A stretch of 64,000 nucleotides of DNA from Shewanella sp. TC10 (GCF_009663145.1 NZ_VKHR01000009.1:40035-104034), one strand, 5' to 3'. Positions 8,646 through 18,417 are shown, numbered from the stretch's first letter. Made by a program: numbers and translations. The notes: generated from the sequence alone by a model not told the origin.

Positions 8646-9824
8646 TTAAATACAAACTCTGGTAAGTTCTTGTTCAAGATTTTCAGAGCTGGCTTTTTGC
8701 TGCTGCGCTCTATCAGAAATCGCTTTAAGGTTTAACTGCACTTCATGACTTAAACGAGAAATTTCAATAGCACGAGTATTGATACTGCCTGTTGAAGTCT
8801 GTTGCCCTTGAATACTGTATGTCATGTTACCCGCAACACTATCAAGTTGTTGAAACGCGATGCCAATATCAGAAAATGCCTGACTGACGCGCTGGCATTG
8901 CATTAAGCTTTCTTGCGTCACGCGCTGGCTTTCTCCAATTGCATTCACCGCATTGCCCGCTTTAGCTTGAAGCTCTAATACTATTGATTGGATCTCAATC
9001 GTTGACTCTTGAGTGCGATGAGCAAGTGCTCTCACTTCATCAGCTACTACGGCAAAGCCACGACCTTGTTCACCTGCTCTTGCGGCTTCAATCGCGGCAT
9101 TTAGAGCAAGCAAGTTGGTTTGCTCAGCGATGCTTTTAATCACTTCAAGTACATTACCAATTTTCTGGCTATCGCTATTAAGCAGGTCTAAGTCAGACAC
9201 CATACTTTCAATACCATTTGCGAACGTCGTCATCGAAGTTTGATTATTTTGCGCGTCACTAGTCCCTAGCTCTAGTAACTCTTTAACATCGACTGACGTC
9301 GACTTAAGTTCATCAGCATTATTTGACAGCTCGTCGGCTGTTTGGACAATTTCGGTCAGCGATGCGGTTATTTGTTCACTTTCATCAGTACTTTTATTCA
9401 CTGAGGCTTCTGCAGCCCCCATTTGGGAAGCCAGTTCGTATGAACCTGTTCTTACATCATTTGCATCCTTTCGAATGTTATCAATAACGGATTTTAAGTC
9501 TTCAATAAAGTCACTCAGATTATTTGTGATAAGCGCAATTTGGTCATCGCCTTTATCCTTAAGAGGCTTGTCTGGCGCAGTATCGGTACTGATCACCAAA
9601 CTTAAATAATGACTTAATTTGCTCAACCTTTGCTGTATTTGCTGCTGATATATATAAACACCCAGGACAAATTGCCCTATACCAAGACACACGAGTAGAG
9701 TGATGATTTGAAATTTTGAGACTTGTTGTGGAAGAGCTAGCGTGACAACTATCGCCAGCAGCACTAATGAAAGTAACGGTAAAAGCAGCTTTGTCCGCAA
9801 TTTATTATCATTATGGTTATGCAT
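8646..9824 (-). CDS. Methyl-accepting chemotaxis protein without a sensor domain
   Basis: 392 residues. Two membrane segments near the N-terminus (residues ~12-30, [15 protein letters not shown], and ~37-58, [20 protein letters not shown]) are joined by only about six residues, so there is no periplasmic ligand-binding domain. A long coiled-coil signalling domain follows, with the invariant hairpin tip ([16 protein letters not shown], then [18 protein letters not shown]) that contacts CheA and CheW. Between them lies a short HAMP-like linker. Such receptors may sense membrane or cytoplasmic states, or work through partner proteins; the stimulus is unknown. The gene is monocistronic on the minus strand. 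The ribosome site is weak (GGAA). Confidence 0.93.
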   Translation of the reverse strand: MHNHNDNKLRTKLLLPLLSLVLLAIVVTLALPQQVSKFQIITLLVCLGIGQFVLGVYIYQQQIQQRLSKLSHYLSLVISTDTAPDKPLKDKGDDQIALITNNLSDFIEDLKSVIDNIRKDANDVRTGSYELASQMGAAEASVNKSTDESEQITASLTEIVQTADELSNNADELKSTSVDVKELLELGTSDAQNNQTSMTTFANGIESMVSDLDLLNSDSQKIGNVLEVIKSIAEQTNLLALNAAIEAARAGEQGRGFAVVADEVRALAHRTQESTIEIQSIVLELQAKAGNAVNAIGESQRVTQESLMQCQRVSQAFSDIGIAFQQLDSVAGNMTYSIQGQQTSTGSINTRAIEISRLSHEVQLNLKAISDRAQQQKASSENLEQELTRVCI

Positions 9825-10003
9825 ATAGGGTTCCGAAAACGTATTTATTATATGAACTTAATCGTTCTTATTATTTGGTATACAAATATACCTCAGGTTA
9901 ATTATTCACCCAAAGGTGCATTTAACACAATAGCTACATTTGTTATCGGAAGTTCGGCCTGAAAGTTTAGCCTTTTCTAGTGAGGTGAATATATTTTTGG
10001 CAT

Positions 10004-10036
10004 AAAAAAGCTCCGTTTATATGGAGCTTAATTTTT
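10004..10036 (-). terminator. Terminator after the SLT-domain lipoprotein gene
   Basis: AAGCTCC / GGAGCTT arms with an 8-nt loop. On the minus strand it is followed by six T; the plus strand also has a T-run, so it may act in both directions. It lies 35 bp past the stop at 10071. Confidence 0.85.
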
Positions 10037-10070
10037 TAGATATTTTAAACAGTCTTAAGTGAAGTTCACT

Positions 10071-10688
10071 CTAGCCAAAGAATAAGCGCCATAACCATGA
10101 AGAATCTAAATCTTCTTTACAGGTTCGATATTGAGCTGCATATGTTTTAGAGCGAGCATCAACACGATTAGCTACCGGCCCTAACCAAGCTTTGGCCTTG
10201 TAAGTGCCACGTTTATAACCGCCCCAACCTTCGTGATAATTCAAATACTGATTCTTGGCATCCCATTTTGAAACGCCATTAATTTTATGGGTTTTGTAAA
10301 TAAACCAGCCCATAAAGTCCATAGCATCATCAAAATTACTGCGACTTGACCAAGAGTTACCCGTTTCACGAACATAGTCATCCCATGTCATGGTTTTAGC
10401 TTGAGCATAGCCATACGCGTCACTTGCACGACCCGTTGGGATAAATCCTAAAAAATACTCCATTGGCGGCGCTGCGTTATGTTTGAACGAGCTCTCTTGG
10501 TACATCATTGCAAGTGGTACATGCACTGGTACGCCCCACTTATCACGAGTATTTACCGCCGCTTTATACCAAGAACGGTTTTCTTGGAAAATCGAACAAA
10601 GGTTATCAGGTTCTTTGGGAGGTGGTGTAGCGCAACCAGTCAGTTGCAGAAGAATAACTGCGCTAAATACACGGAAAAACCACTTCAT
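10071..10688 (-). CDS. Lipoprotein with lytic-transglycosylase (SLT) fold
   Basis: 205 residues from the ATG at 10688, chosen because AAGGG lies 5 bases before it; the frame also opens at a TTG 18 bp upstream. A lipoprotein signal peptide ends in LQLTGC, so the mature protein would be anchored by its Cys near residue 20. The sequence LAMMYQESSF carries the catalytic-type Glu of SLT family muramidases, and DAYGYAQAKTMTWDDY resembles the following GLMQ segment, here changed to AYGYAQ. A C-terminal YLNYHEGWGGY segment is also typical. It probably cleaves peptidoglycan from the inner face of the outer membrane. It stands alone with its own terminator. Confidence 0.8.
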   Translation of the reverse strand: MKWFFRVFSAVILLQLTGCATPPPKEPDNLCSIFQENRSWYKAAVNTRDKWGVPVHVPLAMMYQESSFKHNAAPPMEYFLGFIPTGRASDAYGYAQAKTMTWDDYVRETGNSWSSRSNFDDAMDFMGWFIYKTHKINGVSKWDAKNQYLNYHEGWGGYKRGTYKAKAWLGPVANRVDARSKTYAAQYRTCKEDLDSSWLWRLFFG

Positions 10689-10901
10689 AAAAACCCTTAT
10701 AAACAAATTAAATCAACTGAATGCACACTCAATACTTGGCTAGATTTTCACATCATTAAGGTACAGATGCAAACGAGATTAACAGAAAAATAGCCATTGA
10801 GCTTATTCGTTTATAAGGCGACATAATCGACTCGATAAATGACTTTTACTGACACTGTTTCATGATAAAAGTGAAACAAAAGATGTATAAATAATTAGGA
10901 A

Positions 10902-10960
10902 AGAAATGCGGCAAGAAATGAGATAATAAAGGAGGCAATAAATGAGGTAATAAATGAGAC
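10902..10960. repeat. Degenerate A/G-rich tandem repeat 3' of a lipoprotein gene
   Basis: Four or five imperfect copies of a 12-14 base unit around AAATGAGGTAATA. It ends 27 bp past the stop of the minus-strand lipoprotein gene (stop at 10988). Confidence 0.75.
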
Positions 10961-10987
10961 AGCAAGTTAAATCACAAACTAATTCGC

Positions 10988-11428
10988 TTATAGCATTGAT
11001 GGCTCAATTGGGTTTGCAAAAGCACATTCATATGACTCTTGTTGCCACACAATGGGCTGCCAATAATCAGTATTAAGACCACTATAGACTTTATCTAGCT
11101 TGAACTCTGCAGCTAAGTGATAACGTTGCTCACGCTCGACTTCAACCGATATTGTTTTGGTTTGCCTCGCAGCCAGTTTGACTTTTAGTTCAGGCGCTTC
11201 AATTAACTCAGCGACAGTAAACTCATGAATACCAGCGGATAATTTATAATAAGGGCGGGAAATAACCGCTTTGCCATCAAGGTGAGTGACTACGACTCGA
11301 TATAAACTTTCTGCTGCCGGTGGCGTGATATAACTCGCCACAGAGCCGCAGATAAGTTCATCTTCATTTGAAGTTGCGCAGCCTTGTAACAAGGCTACGG
11401 ATACCGCGAGTAGTACTACTTTTTTCAT
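10988..11428 (-). CDS. Small lipoprotein coupled to gshA
   Basis: 146 residues with a clear lipoprotein signal (MKKVVLLAVSVALLQGC, Cys17 as the lipidation site). The mature part looks like a beta-rich domain (SLYRVVVTHLDGKAV, YKLSAGIHEFTVAEL, KTISVEVEREQRYHLAAEF); the YKLSAGIHEF and QRYHLAAEF pattern recalls small outer-membrane lipoproteins with PEGA-like folds, though I cannot assign a family. Its ATG overlaps the gshA stop as ATGA, so translation is coupled to glutathione synthesis. The functional link, if any, is unknown. Confidence 0.8.
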   Translation of the reverse strand: MKKVVLLAVSVALLQGCATSNEDELICGSVASYITPPAAESLYRVVVTHLDGKAVISRPYYKLSAGIHEFTVAELIEAPELKVKLAARQTKTISVEVEREQRYHLAAEFKLDKVYSGLNTDYWQPIVWQQESYECAFANPIEPSML

Positions 11429-13017
11429 TGATTAACAGCTGCCACAGGTTCTGCTAAATCAGCAAAATACTCAGCTAAGAAGTCATCAAACCCAACGGTT
11501 ACTTGCGCTTCAACATCTTGTTGTTGCTGTATAGATTGCTCGGCTTCTGTTTCATACTCTTTGATAGCGGCATCAGACAGTGGATAATTAGTTAAATATT
11601 GATGATATTGCTGCGATAACTGTTTAACCCACACACCATGATCAATACCTTGATTAACCACATCTTCAAGCACTCGACCCGACAATGTCTTACTTGAGTC
11701 GTTAATCGCAGCATGCCACTGCGTTAATGCATCTTGATATTGGCTGCTTTCACCATCAAGTAATTTTGCAATTCTACTCATCGGCTCAAAAATATCGTTC
11801 AACCATTCGCTCATAGCTACCTGCTGACCATTGCGACTTAACTCAAGTCCAGGCTTACGCCCTTCAAGTACAACAGCTTTTAGGTTTGCTGCAATTTCTG
11901 TTTCAGCTGTTGCATCTGTTTTCTCTGACGATAACAGTAAACAATACAACAAGAATAAGTCGAGGAATTTCACCTGACTAGCATCAATTCCGATAGGGCT
12001 GTATGGATTAACATCGAGTGCACGCACTTCGATATATTCAACCCCAGCTCTTGCCAATGCTTCTGACGGTTTTTCACCTGATTTTGCTACACGTTTAGCA
12101 CGAATAGGCGAGTAAAATTCATTTTCAATTTGCAGCACATTGCTATTCAGTTGACGGTATTCACCATCCACTTTGACACCGATTTTAGCAAAGCTTGCCG
12201 AAGGCATTCTAATGGCCTCGCCAACACCCGCTAAGTATTCAGGAAGCGAGTTATAGCTGATATTAAGCTGCTCTTGCTCTTTATTGGTGTAACCCAAGTC
12301 GCTCATTCGCAGTGAAGTCGCATAAGGCAGGTACAAGGTACCTTTACCGGTTTTCTTAAAGTCGAAGCCAACAGACTGACCTTTAACGAACGAGCTGCAT
12401 AATGCTGGGGATGAACCAAAGAAATATGGCAGTACCCACACAAGACGTCGATAATTTCGGATCATGCCAAAGTAAGATTCAGAGATAAAATCTTGTCGAG
12501 ATAAACTTTTGTCGCTGTTTTCGTACAAGCTATCCCATAGTTTTTCTGAAACTGAAAAATTGAAATGTACCCCTGCAATAATTTGCATTAACGGGCCATA
12601 CCTGTGGGTCAACCCTTTACGGTATAAGGTTTTCATTTTGCCGTTATTTGAACTGCCATAACGTGCAATTGGAATATCTTTTTCATCACCAACATAACAA
12701 GGCATGCTAACTGGCCATAACGTCTGACCATTCATGTTCTTAACACTATAGGCGTGGGTTTTAGTCAGGCCTTCTAATAAAGTATCAATATTGGTATTTA
12801 CTGGAGTAATAAACTCGAGCAGTGATTCACTATAATCAGTGGTAATACGAGAATGGGTTAACGCAGAACCTAGCTTATCTGGGTGGCCATCTTTTGCTAA
12901 TTGACCAGAGTCATCGATACGTAATGCTTCACGTTCAATACCGCGTAACATGCCGAGTAAAGATTCACGGCCTTCGCCGTTAGAAAGGAGATCGATTATT
13001 TCATTGAATGAATTCAA
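11425..13017 (-). CDS. gshA: Glutamate--cysteine ligase GshA
   Basis: 530 residues, the usual size for the proteobacterial GshA family. It makes gamma-glutamylcysteine, the first step of glutathione synthesis. Diagnostic segments include GIEREALRIDD (metal/ATP site), YSESLLEFITP, TLWPVSMPCYVGDE, GVHFNFSVSEKLW, FGSSPALCSSF and YIEVRALDVNPYSPIG. The first in-frame start is a TTG at 13017 with only a weak GAGA ribosome site; no nearby ATG is better placed, so the true N-terminus is uncertain by a few residues. A small lipoprotein gene overlaps its stop. Confidence 0.95.
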   Translation of the reverse strand: MNSFNEIIDLLSNGEGRESLLGMLRGIEREALRIDDSGQLAKDGHPDKLGSALTHSRITTDYSESLLEFITPVNTNIDTLLEGLTKTHAYSVKNMNGQTLWPVSMPCYVGDEKDIPIARYGSSNNGKMKTLYRKGLTHRYGPLMQIIAGVHFNFSVSEKLWDSLYENSDKSLSRQDFISESYFGMIRNYRRLVWVLPYFFGSSPALCSSFVKGQSVGFDFKKTGKGTLYLPYATSLRMSDLGYTNKEQEQLNISYNSLPEYLAGVGEAIRMPSASFAKIGVKVDGEYRQLNSNVLQIENEFYSPIRAKRVAKSGEKPSEALARAGVEYIEVRALDVNPYSPIGIDASQVKFLDLFLLYCLLLSSEKTDATAETEIAANLKAVVLEGRKPGLELSRNGQQVAMSEWLNDIFEPMSRIAKLLDGESSQYQDALTQWHAAINDSSKTLSGRVLEDVVNQGIDHGVWVKQLSQQYHQYLTNYPLSDAAIKEYETEAEQSIQQQQDVEAQVTVGFDDFLAEYFADLAEPVAAVNQ

Positions 13018-13163
13018 TTTGCTGTTCTCTTATTGTTGCTCGTATTAGCCGTTCACATCCACGGCATTCTAACTGCTAGACCCGATATTAGACGAGATAA
13101 TTTCCCACACTGCATAAATAAATACAATGAATGGAATTAATCTCATTTTAGCGCCTAATAAAG

Positions 13164-13194
13164 AAAAAACGGTAACATTTTTATTGTCACCGTT
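13164..13194 (-). terminator. Terminator of the M16 peptidase gene
   Basis: Ten-bp arms with one mismatch (AACGGTGACA / TGTTACCGTT) and a 7-nt loop, followed by six T on the minus strand, about 75 bp past the stop at 13269. Confidence 0.85.
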
Positions 13195-13217
13195 ATTAGT
13201 ATTTCTCAATTGTATCA

Positions 13218-13242
13218 GACCCTATATAGGCTATATAGGGTC
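13218..13242. other. Perfect 11-bp inverted repeat
   Basis: GACCCTATATA, spacer GGC, TATATAGGGTC. It lies between the stop of the M16 gene and its terminator. It could be an extra 3' hairpin or a protein-binding dyad. Confidence 0.7.
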
Positions 13243-13268
13243 GATAACTTCAAAAGCAATGGCTAAGC

Positions 13269-16100
13269 TTATTTAATCTCTTTAATAGGATAGCCTAATG
13301 CTTCAAGTTTAGGATAAATAGCTTTCTTATCACCAACAATAACCATGATCATCTCAGATAATTTTAGTTGCTCAGCGGCTAACTTATTCAACTCAGCAGC
13401 AGTAATATTCTCAACAATTTCAGCTTGTTGCTCAGTAAAATCATCGGCAAGTTGATATCGCTGAATTATCCGCATAAAACCTGCTTTTTGATAAGGCGTT
13501 TCATAATCTAACGCTTTACCCTGAGAAATAGAGCTGCGCATAAAGTCGAGTTCTTTTTCAGTCATACCCTCTTTTTGGAACCGGTTTATCTCATTGATAA
13601 ACTCAGTGACCGACTCGGCAGTAACATCGCTTCTTACGCTTGCTGAAGCTTCAAAACGGCCAACTAAATCATTACCGCTAAATCCTGTGCGTGCGCCATA
13701 GGTATAACCTTTGTCCTCACGTAGGTTTAAATTAATGCGGCTATTAAATGCCCCACCTAAAGGGTAATTCATTAAGAATGATTTGAAATAATCACCCGTG
13801 GCATCATAAGGCAAAGCACGTTTACCAATTTTAATCACTGATTGAGCAGCATCTGCTTTATCGATAACATAAATAGTACCACCTTCGAGATCTGGCAATG
13901 AAGGTAACGTCATAGCGTCATTCGCTTCACCTTGCCAGTTTTCAAACACGGCTAATGACGGCATGATTTCTTTTTGACTTAAATCAGAAACCACAACCAT
14001 TTGAGCATTACCCGCTTTGTATTGAAGCTGATAGAACTGCTTAACATCATCGAGTGTCAATGCCGATACGGATTCAAGTGTCCCACCAGCATTAGCGCTT
14101 AAATGGCTGTCATCACCAAACAGTAAGCTCGAGAAATTACGACTCGCTAAGTAATTAGGATCAGACTCTTGATGCTGTAGCCCTTGAATTTCTTGTTGCT
14201 TCAAACGCTCAAAATCAGCTTCAACAAAACCTGGGCTGAACAGCTTTTCTTGTAAAATCGCTAATGTCGGGGTTAAGTTTTCCGTTAAGCTCGAGACTTG
14301 AATATAACTTTGGGTCGCTGAGGCGCCAAATGAAATACTGCTACCTAACATCTCAAGCGCACCTGCTAATTCCTCAGTTGTGCGTTTTTCACTTGATTCG
14401 TTCAACATTGAAGCCGTAATTGATGCTAAGCCAGCTTTGTCCATATCAGGCAGTCGATTTCCACCTTCAAGATAAATCAGTAACTCAACGGTTGGGGTTT
14501 CATGGCTTTCAGTGCCCATGATTTCAATATCGTTTTTTAATTCAGCAGTCCATAGTTGAGGCACTTTTAATACCGGTGCTTCACCCACTTTTGGCATAAC
14601 TGAGCGATCAAAACTTGAGGTGATTTGACGAACGTTTTCAGTACCAGTCACAGCACTGTCAGCAATAGGTAACATCGTTGGAGTGAAGTTATCAGGCTTG
14701 GCGATTAGCTGTTTAGCACCTTCAGGTACCACACTCATGACCACCATAGGTTTGTCTTTGATGTAAGTGTTGAAAACACGCATCACATCTTCTTTAGTGA
14801 CACTGGCGTAACGCTCAAGATCGCTGGCAATCATATTCGGGTCGTCAAAGAAGGTCTGGTTATAAGCTAATGTAGAGACTTTACCTTTTACACTTTGCAT
14901 ACCGTAAATGGTGTCAGATTCAAATTGTACTTTTACTTTCTGTAAATCATCATCTGTTACGCCACGCTGTTCAAATTCAGCTATCGAGTCATTGATCTTT
15001 TGCTCAAGATCAGCAAGGTTGGCTCCACTTGCAGGATTAGCTAATGCATACAAGGTTAATCGACAAGATAATTCCTGGCATGGATGTCCTACTGAGGCTT
15101 GCACAGCAAAGCCATCTTTTACTAAATTTTTATAAAGCAACGAGGTTTTACCGCCACCTAAAATATTGGCAAGTAAATCCAATGCAGCTTCATCTTGGTG
15201 ACGCGCATAAACGGTTGGGAACCCCATATAGATGAGCGGCAAATGTACCTTATCTTCCATAGAAATATAGCGAGATTTATCTAAACTCACAGGGGTTTTA
15301 GGATCCGCATTCACTTCAGGGCCACGCTCTAATTCGCCAAAGTATTTATTCACCATGGCAAGAGTAGTGGCTTCATCAAAATCACCACCAATCGTTAGCG
15401 TGGCATTATTCGGCCCATACCAGCGTTTAAAGAAGTTTCTAACATCATCAACTGTGGCGCGTTCTAAGTCTTCAGGCCAACCGATAACCGGCCAAGAATA
15501 AGGGTGACCAGCAGGAAACATTGCTTGGTTAAAGCGTTCATTCAAACGGCCATATGGTTGATTATCAATGCGTTGAGCACGCTCATTTTTAACGGTTTCT
15601 CGCTGTACTTCGAATTTTTCACTCGTTAGAGCAGGAAGCAAGAACCCCATTCGGTCTGATTCTAACCACAACATTTTTTCTAACTGATTACTTGGCACAG
15701 TTTCAAAATAGTTAGTGCGATCTGTATTGGTTGTACCGTTTAGTGTGCCACCCGCTTCGGTGATCACTTTAAAGTGCTGCTCGTCACCTACATTTTGTGA
15801 GCCTTGGAACATCATGTGTTCAAATAAGTGTGCAAAACCGCTTCGACCAGCAACTTCACGCGCTGATCCCACGTGATAAGTCACATCGACATGGACTAAT
15901 GGATCTGAGCTGTCTTGGTGCAAAATGACTGTTAAGCCATTTTCAAGTTGGTATTTCTTATACGGGATGCCAATCGCATCTGATACTTGAACGGTTTCAA
16001 GTAAGGTAACACCTTCTGGTAATGCTGAAGACGTTGTTGCTTCATGGGCGCAACCACTAATGGCGATCGATATTGCTGCTGCCAAGATCCATTTTTTCAC
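13269..16100 (-). CDS. M16-family zinc metallopeptidase, lipoprotein
   Basis: 943 residues from the GTG at 16100, which has a perfect AAGGAG 8 bases before it; the frame runs 22 codons further upstream without a ribosome site. The signal peptide ends in ISGC (Cys17), so it is a lipoprotein. The first M16 half carries the inverted zinc motif HLFEH at residues 91-95 and the distal ETVKNERAQR Glu about 75 residues later. The second half (from ~530) is the inactive partner repeat, with the LREDKGYTYGARTGF segment typical of M16 C-terminal domains. Such pitrilysin-like clamshell enzymes degrade peptides in the periplasm. The gene is monocistronic with its own terminator. Confidence 0.93.
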   Translation of the reverse strand: MKKWILAAAISIAISGCAHEATTSSALPEGVTLLETVQVSDAIGIPYKKYQLENGLTVILHQDSSDPLVHVDVTYHVGSAREVAGRSGFAHLFEHMMFQGSQNVGDEQHFKVITEAGGTLNGTTNTDRTNYFETVPSNQLEKMLWLESDRMGFLLPALTSEKFEVQRETVKNERAQRIDNQPYGRLNERFNQAMFPAGHPYSWPVIGWPEDLERATVDDVRNFFKRWYGPNNATLTIGGDFDEATTLAMVNKYFGELERGPEVNADPKTPVSLDKSRYISMEDKVHLPLIYMGFPTVYARHQDEAALDLLANILGGGKTSLLYKNLVKDGFAVQASVGHPCQELSCRLTLYALANPASGANLADLEQKINDSIAEFEQRGVTDDDLQKVKVQFESDTIYGMQSVKGKVSTLAYNQTFFDDPNMIASDLERYASVTKEDVMRVFNTYIKDKPMVVMSVVPEGAKQLIAKPDNFTPTMLPIADSAVTGTENVRQITSSFDRSVMPKVGEAPVLKVPQLWTAELKNDIEIMGTESHETPTVELLIYLEGGNRLPDMDKAGLASITASMLNESSEKRTTEELAGALEMLGSSISFGASATQSYIQVSSLTENLTPTLAILQEKLFSPGFVEADFERLKQQEIQGLQHQESDPNYLASRNFSSLLFGDDSHLSANAGGTLESVSALTLDDVKQFYQLQYKAGNAQMVVVSDLSQKEIMPSLAVFENWQGEANDAMTLPSLPDLEGGTIYVIDKADAAQSVIKIGKRALPYDATGDYFKSFLMNYPLGGAFNSRINLNLREDKGYTYGARTGFSGNDLVGRFEASASVRSDVTAESVTEFINEINRFQKEGMTEKELDFMRSSISQGKALDYETPYQKAGFMRIIQRYQLADDFTEQQAEIVENITAAELNKLAAEQLKLSEMIMVIVGDKKAIYPKLEALGYPIKEIK

Positions 16101-16208
16101 TTTATTCTCCTTGAATAAAAGGTCAATGAGGTTTGCTATATTCATGTCTGACAACACGAAAGGCATAGGGTTTCAATTTAAACTTCCCTATTAATTCAAT
16201 AGCCTAAA

Positions 16209-16238
16209 ATTTCCTCATTGGACATTTCCTCATTTAAC
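16209..16238. repeat. 15-bp direct repeat (2 units)
   Basis: ATTTCCTCATTGGAC followed directly by ATTTCCTCATTTAAC, ending 36 bp past the stop of the minus-strand YqaA-family gene. Confidence 0.85.
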
Positions 16239-16273
16239 ATAGTGTTATATAACATTTAAGCGCTAAAACACTT

Positions 16274-16696
16274 TTACCATGCCCATATAAATGCCGCCAC
16301 AATTAAAGAGTATCGAATTGTTTTGCCGATTAGAATCATGATCGTTGACGGCACAATTGGCAGCTTTAACCAGCCAGCAATTAAACACAAAATATCACCA
16401 ATTAGCGGTAACCAAGAAAGCAAAAGTGCCCAGTAGCCATATTTTTCGATTAATTTTAATCCATGTTGGTACTTTTTAGAGGCAAAGTCGTCAGGAGTCT
16501 TCGCAAAGCGGCCTAAATAGCCTAAATAATAGCTGGTGACTGCGCCTAATGAATTGCCCACACTGGCTACAATTAACAAAGACAACCACATTTCAGGTGC
16601 ATCTGTTAATAAGGCCACAAGTAAAACTTCTGAGCCTCCTGGTAACAAAGTTGCCGCCAAGAAAGCTCCACTAAACATTAACCATAACGCAGTCAT
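16274..16696 (-). CDS. YqaA-family (SNARE-associated/DedA-like) inner-membrane protein
   Basis: 140 residues, the usual length for YqaA. Four hydrophobic segments are visible (residues ~3-28, ~36-58, ~88-110, ~115-138). The N-terminal FLAATLLPGGSEVLLVALL and central VGNSLGAVTSYYLGYLGR are characteristic of this branch of the VTT/DedA superfamily, whose members are implicated in lipid scrambling and envelope homeostasis. The exact substrate of YqaA is not established. AGGT lies 8 bases before the ATG. It stands alone on the minus strand, upstream of the M16 gene. Confidence 0.85.
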   Translation of the reverse strand: MTALWLMFSGAFLAATLLPGGSEVLLVALLTDAPEMWLSLLIVASVGNSLGAVTSYYLGYLGRFAKTPDDFASKKYQHGLKLIEKYGYWALLLSWLPLIGDILCLIAGWLKLPIVPSTIMILIGKTIRYSLIVAAFIWAW

Positions 16697-17061
16697 TCAC
16701 TTTACCTAATGATATCTATAGAGTTTTAAACACTTTTAAAAGACTAAAACTAAAGTTAGCAAGTTGTTGAATTTTAAAGTGCATTTAACATAGTATGTAA
16801 TTGATATAAGTTATATCAAAAACGGTTTGTTCCATCTTGGAACACTCAATACAATTCGAAAAATTGTGCAGCTGAAGACTGTAGTTAAGCAATATTAAAA
16901 TAAGCTGAACCTCAACTCGCTTATCGCGGTATACCTACTTTCTTACAAAACAAATCAACAATGACTATCAATGGCCTTTATGTGTGATTGTGTTAGGTTA
17001 TTGACATAATAATCCCCTTGCTCACTTGATAGAGCAAGTATAATAACTAGTTGGAATTGAA
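16697..17061. other. Intergenic region with two dyads upstream of the symporter gene
   Basis: No gene is seen. Two short palindromes lie about 220-260 bp before the symporter start: TTGATATA-AGT-TATATCAA (16801-16819) and GTTCCA-TCT-TGGAAC (16829-16843). Both could be operators for one of the divergent genes. The rest is A/T-rich without other recognisable structure. Confidence 0.6.
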
Positions 17062-18309
17062 ATGATTTTTCAAACATTGAAGCGTATTCCTTTTTGGCAG
17101 AAAGTGCTGGCAGGTTTTGCATTTGGTATTTTAGCAGGTGTCGCATTGGGCGATAGCGCTGTTATGCTAAAACCATTAGGCGACTTATTCATTAGCGCCA
17201 TTAAAATGCTGGTCGCACCTTTGGTGTTTTGTGCCATTGTGGTCAGTATTACCTCTTTAGGCTCTCAAGCTAACCTTAAACGACTCAGCTTTAAAACCCT
17301 TGGCATGTTCATGCTAACTGGTACAGCGGCCTCATTTATCGGATTAGCGATTGGTAGCTCATTTGATATGGGCGGCAGTATTGAACTGGCCACGACCGAA
17401 GTGCGTGACCGTGACATTCCAGGCTTCGCTCAAGTGCTGCTAAATATGATACCTGTTAATCCTTTTGCCTCGTTAGCAGAAGGAAAAGTGCTGCAAATCA
17501 TCGTATTTGCTGCATTAGTCGGTATCGCCATTAATGCGGTTGGCGAAAAAGCAGCTCCATTAAAGAACACCATTGAAGCTGGCGCTGAAGTGATGTTTGA
17601 ACTAACACGTATGGTATTAAAGCTAACACCGATTGGTGTATTTGGTTTAATGGCATGGGTTGTTGGTGAGTACGGCCTATCTACGCTATTGCCACTGGGT
17701 AAGTTCATTCTTGCCATATACGTCGCTGCCTTAATCCATATCATTTTTGTGTACGGCGGATTGGTTAAGTTTGTTGCACGTTTAAGTCCAGTGCAGTTTT
17801 TCCGCAAAGCAATGCCTGCACAGCTAGTGGCATTTAGTACTGCATCAAGTTTTGGTACCTTGCCTGCAAGTAGCAAATGTACTGAATCTATGGGTGTGTC
17901 AAAACGCTATAGTGCATTTGTTCTTCCACTTGGCGCTACCATGAATATGGATGGTTGTGGCGGTATTTACCCAGCAATTGCAGCAATATTTATTGCACAG
18001 ATTTACGGCATTCCATTAGACATGACTGACTACATGTTAATTGCAGTTACAGCAACAGTAGCCTCTGTCGGTACGGCAGGTGTTCCTGGTAGCGCAATGG
18101 TGATGTTAACTGTAACTTTAGGTGTTGTGGGTTTACCACTTGAAGGTATCGCTTTCATTGCCGCAATTGACCGTGTCATTGACATGATCCGCACCGCAAC
18201 AAACGTGACTGGCGATATGATGACTGCTGTAGTAATTGGTAAAAGTGAAGGTCAGCTCGACGTGGAGCAATTTAACTCTAATGAAAAGGTGGTTGAACAA
18301 GCCGCTTAA
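17062..18309 (+). CDS. Dicarboxylate/amino acid:cation symporter (DAACS family)
   Basis: 415 residues, inner membrane, with the eight-helix GltPh-type fold. The first membrane segment is VLAGFAFGILAGVALG, and MLVAPLVFCAIVVSI is helix 3-like. Re-entrant loop HP1 carries FSTASSFGTLPASS, the serine-rich motif. TM7 has MNMDGCGGIYPAIAAIFIAQ, the NMDG substrate/Na+ motif with Cys-Gly in place of the more common Thr-Ala. HP2 has SVGTAGVPGSAMVML, and TM8 ends in the DRVIDMIRTATNVTGD segment that binds the substrate amino or carboxyl group. Transported substrate could be glutamate, aspartate or a C4-dicarboxylate; the Arg in the TM8 segment (IRTATNVTGD) cannot settle it. The ribosome site is weak. A strong terminator follows. 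Confidence 0.93.
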   Translation: MIFQTLKRIPFWQKVLAGFAFGILAGVALGDSAVMLKPLGDLFISAIKMLVAPLVFCAIVVSITSLGSQANLKRLSFKTLGMFMLTGTAASFIGLAIGSSFDMGGSIELATTEVRDRDIPGFAQVLLNMIPVNPFASLAEGKVLQIIVFAALVGIAINAVGEKAAPLKNTIEAGAEVMFELTRMVLKLTPIGVFGLMAWVVGEYGLSTLLPLGKFILAIYVAALIHIIFVYGGLVKFVARLSPVQFFRKAMPAQLVAFSTASSFGTLPASSKCTESMGVSKRYSAFVLPLGATMNMDGCGGIYPAIAAIFIAQIYGIPLDMTDYMLIAVTATVASVGTAGVPGSAMVMLTVTLGVVGLPLEGIAFIAAIDRVIDMIRTATNVTGDMMTAVVIGKSEGQLDVEQFNSNEKVVEQAA

Positions 18310-18363
18310 TGGTGAGTTTATCCAGCAGCGAATAGCTGGCTTTATTTGAATCGAGTATTAAAC

Positions 18364-18396
18364 AAAAATGGCAGATGAAATCATCTGCCATTTTTA
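18364..18396 (+). terminator. Terminator of the symporter gene
   Basis: Fourteen-bp arms (AAAATGGCAGATGA / TCATCTGCCATTTT) with a 2-nt gap in the centre, then T-rich sequence on the plus strand and A-rich on the other side, so it can act in both directions. Confidence 0.9.
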
Positions 18397-18417
18397 TTAG
18401 TTAAAGTGTCATCACTC

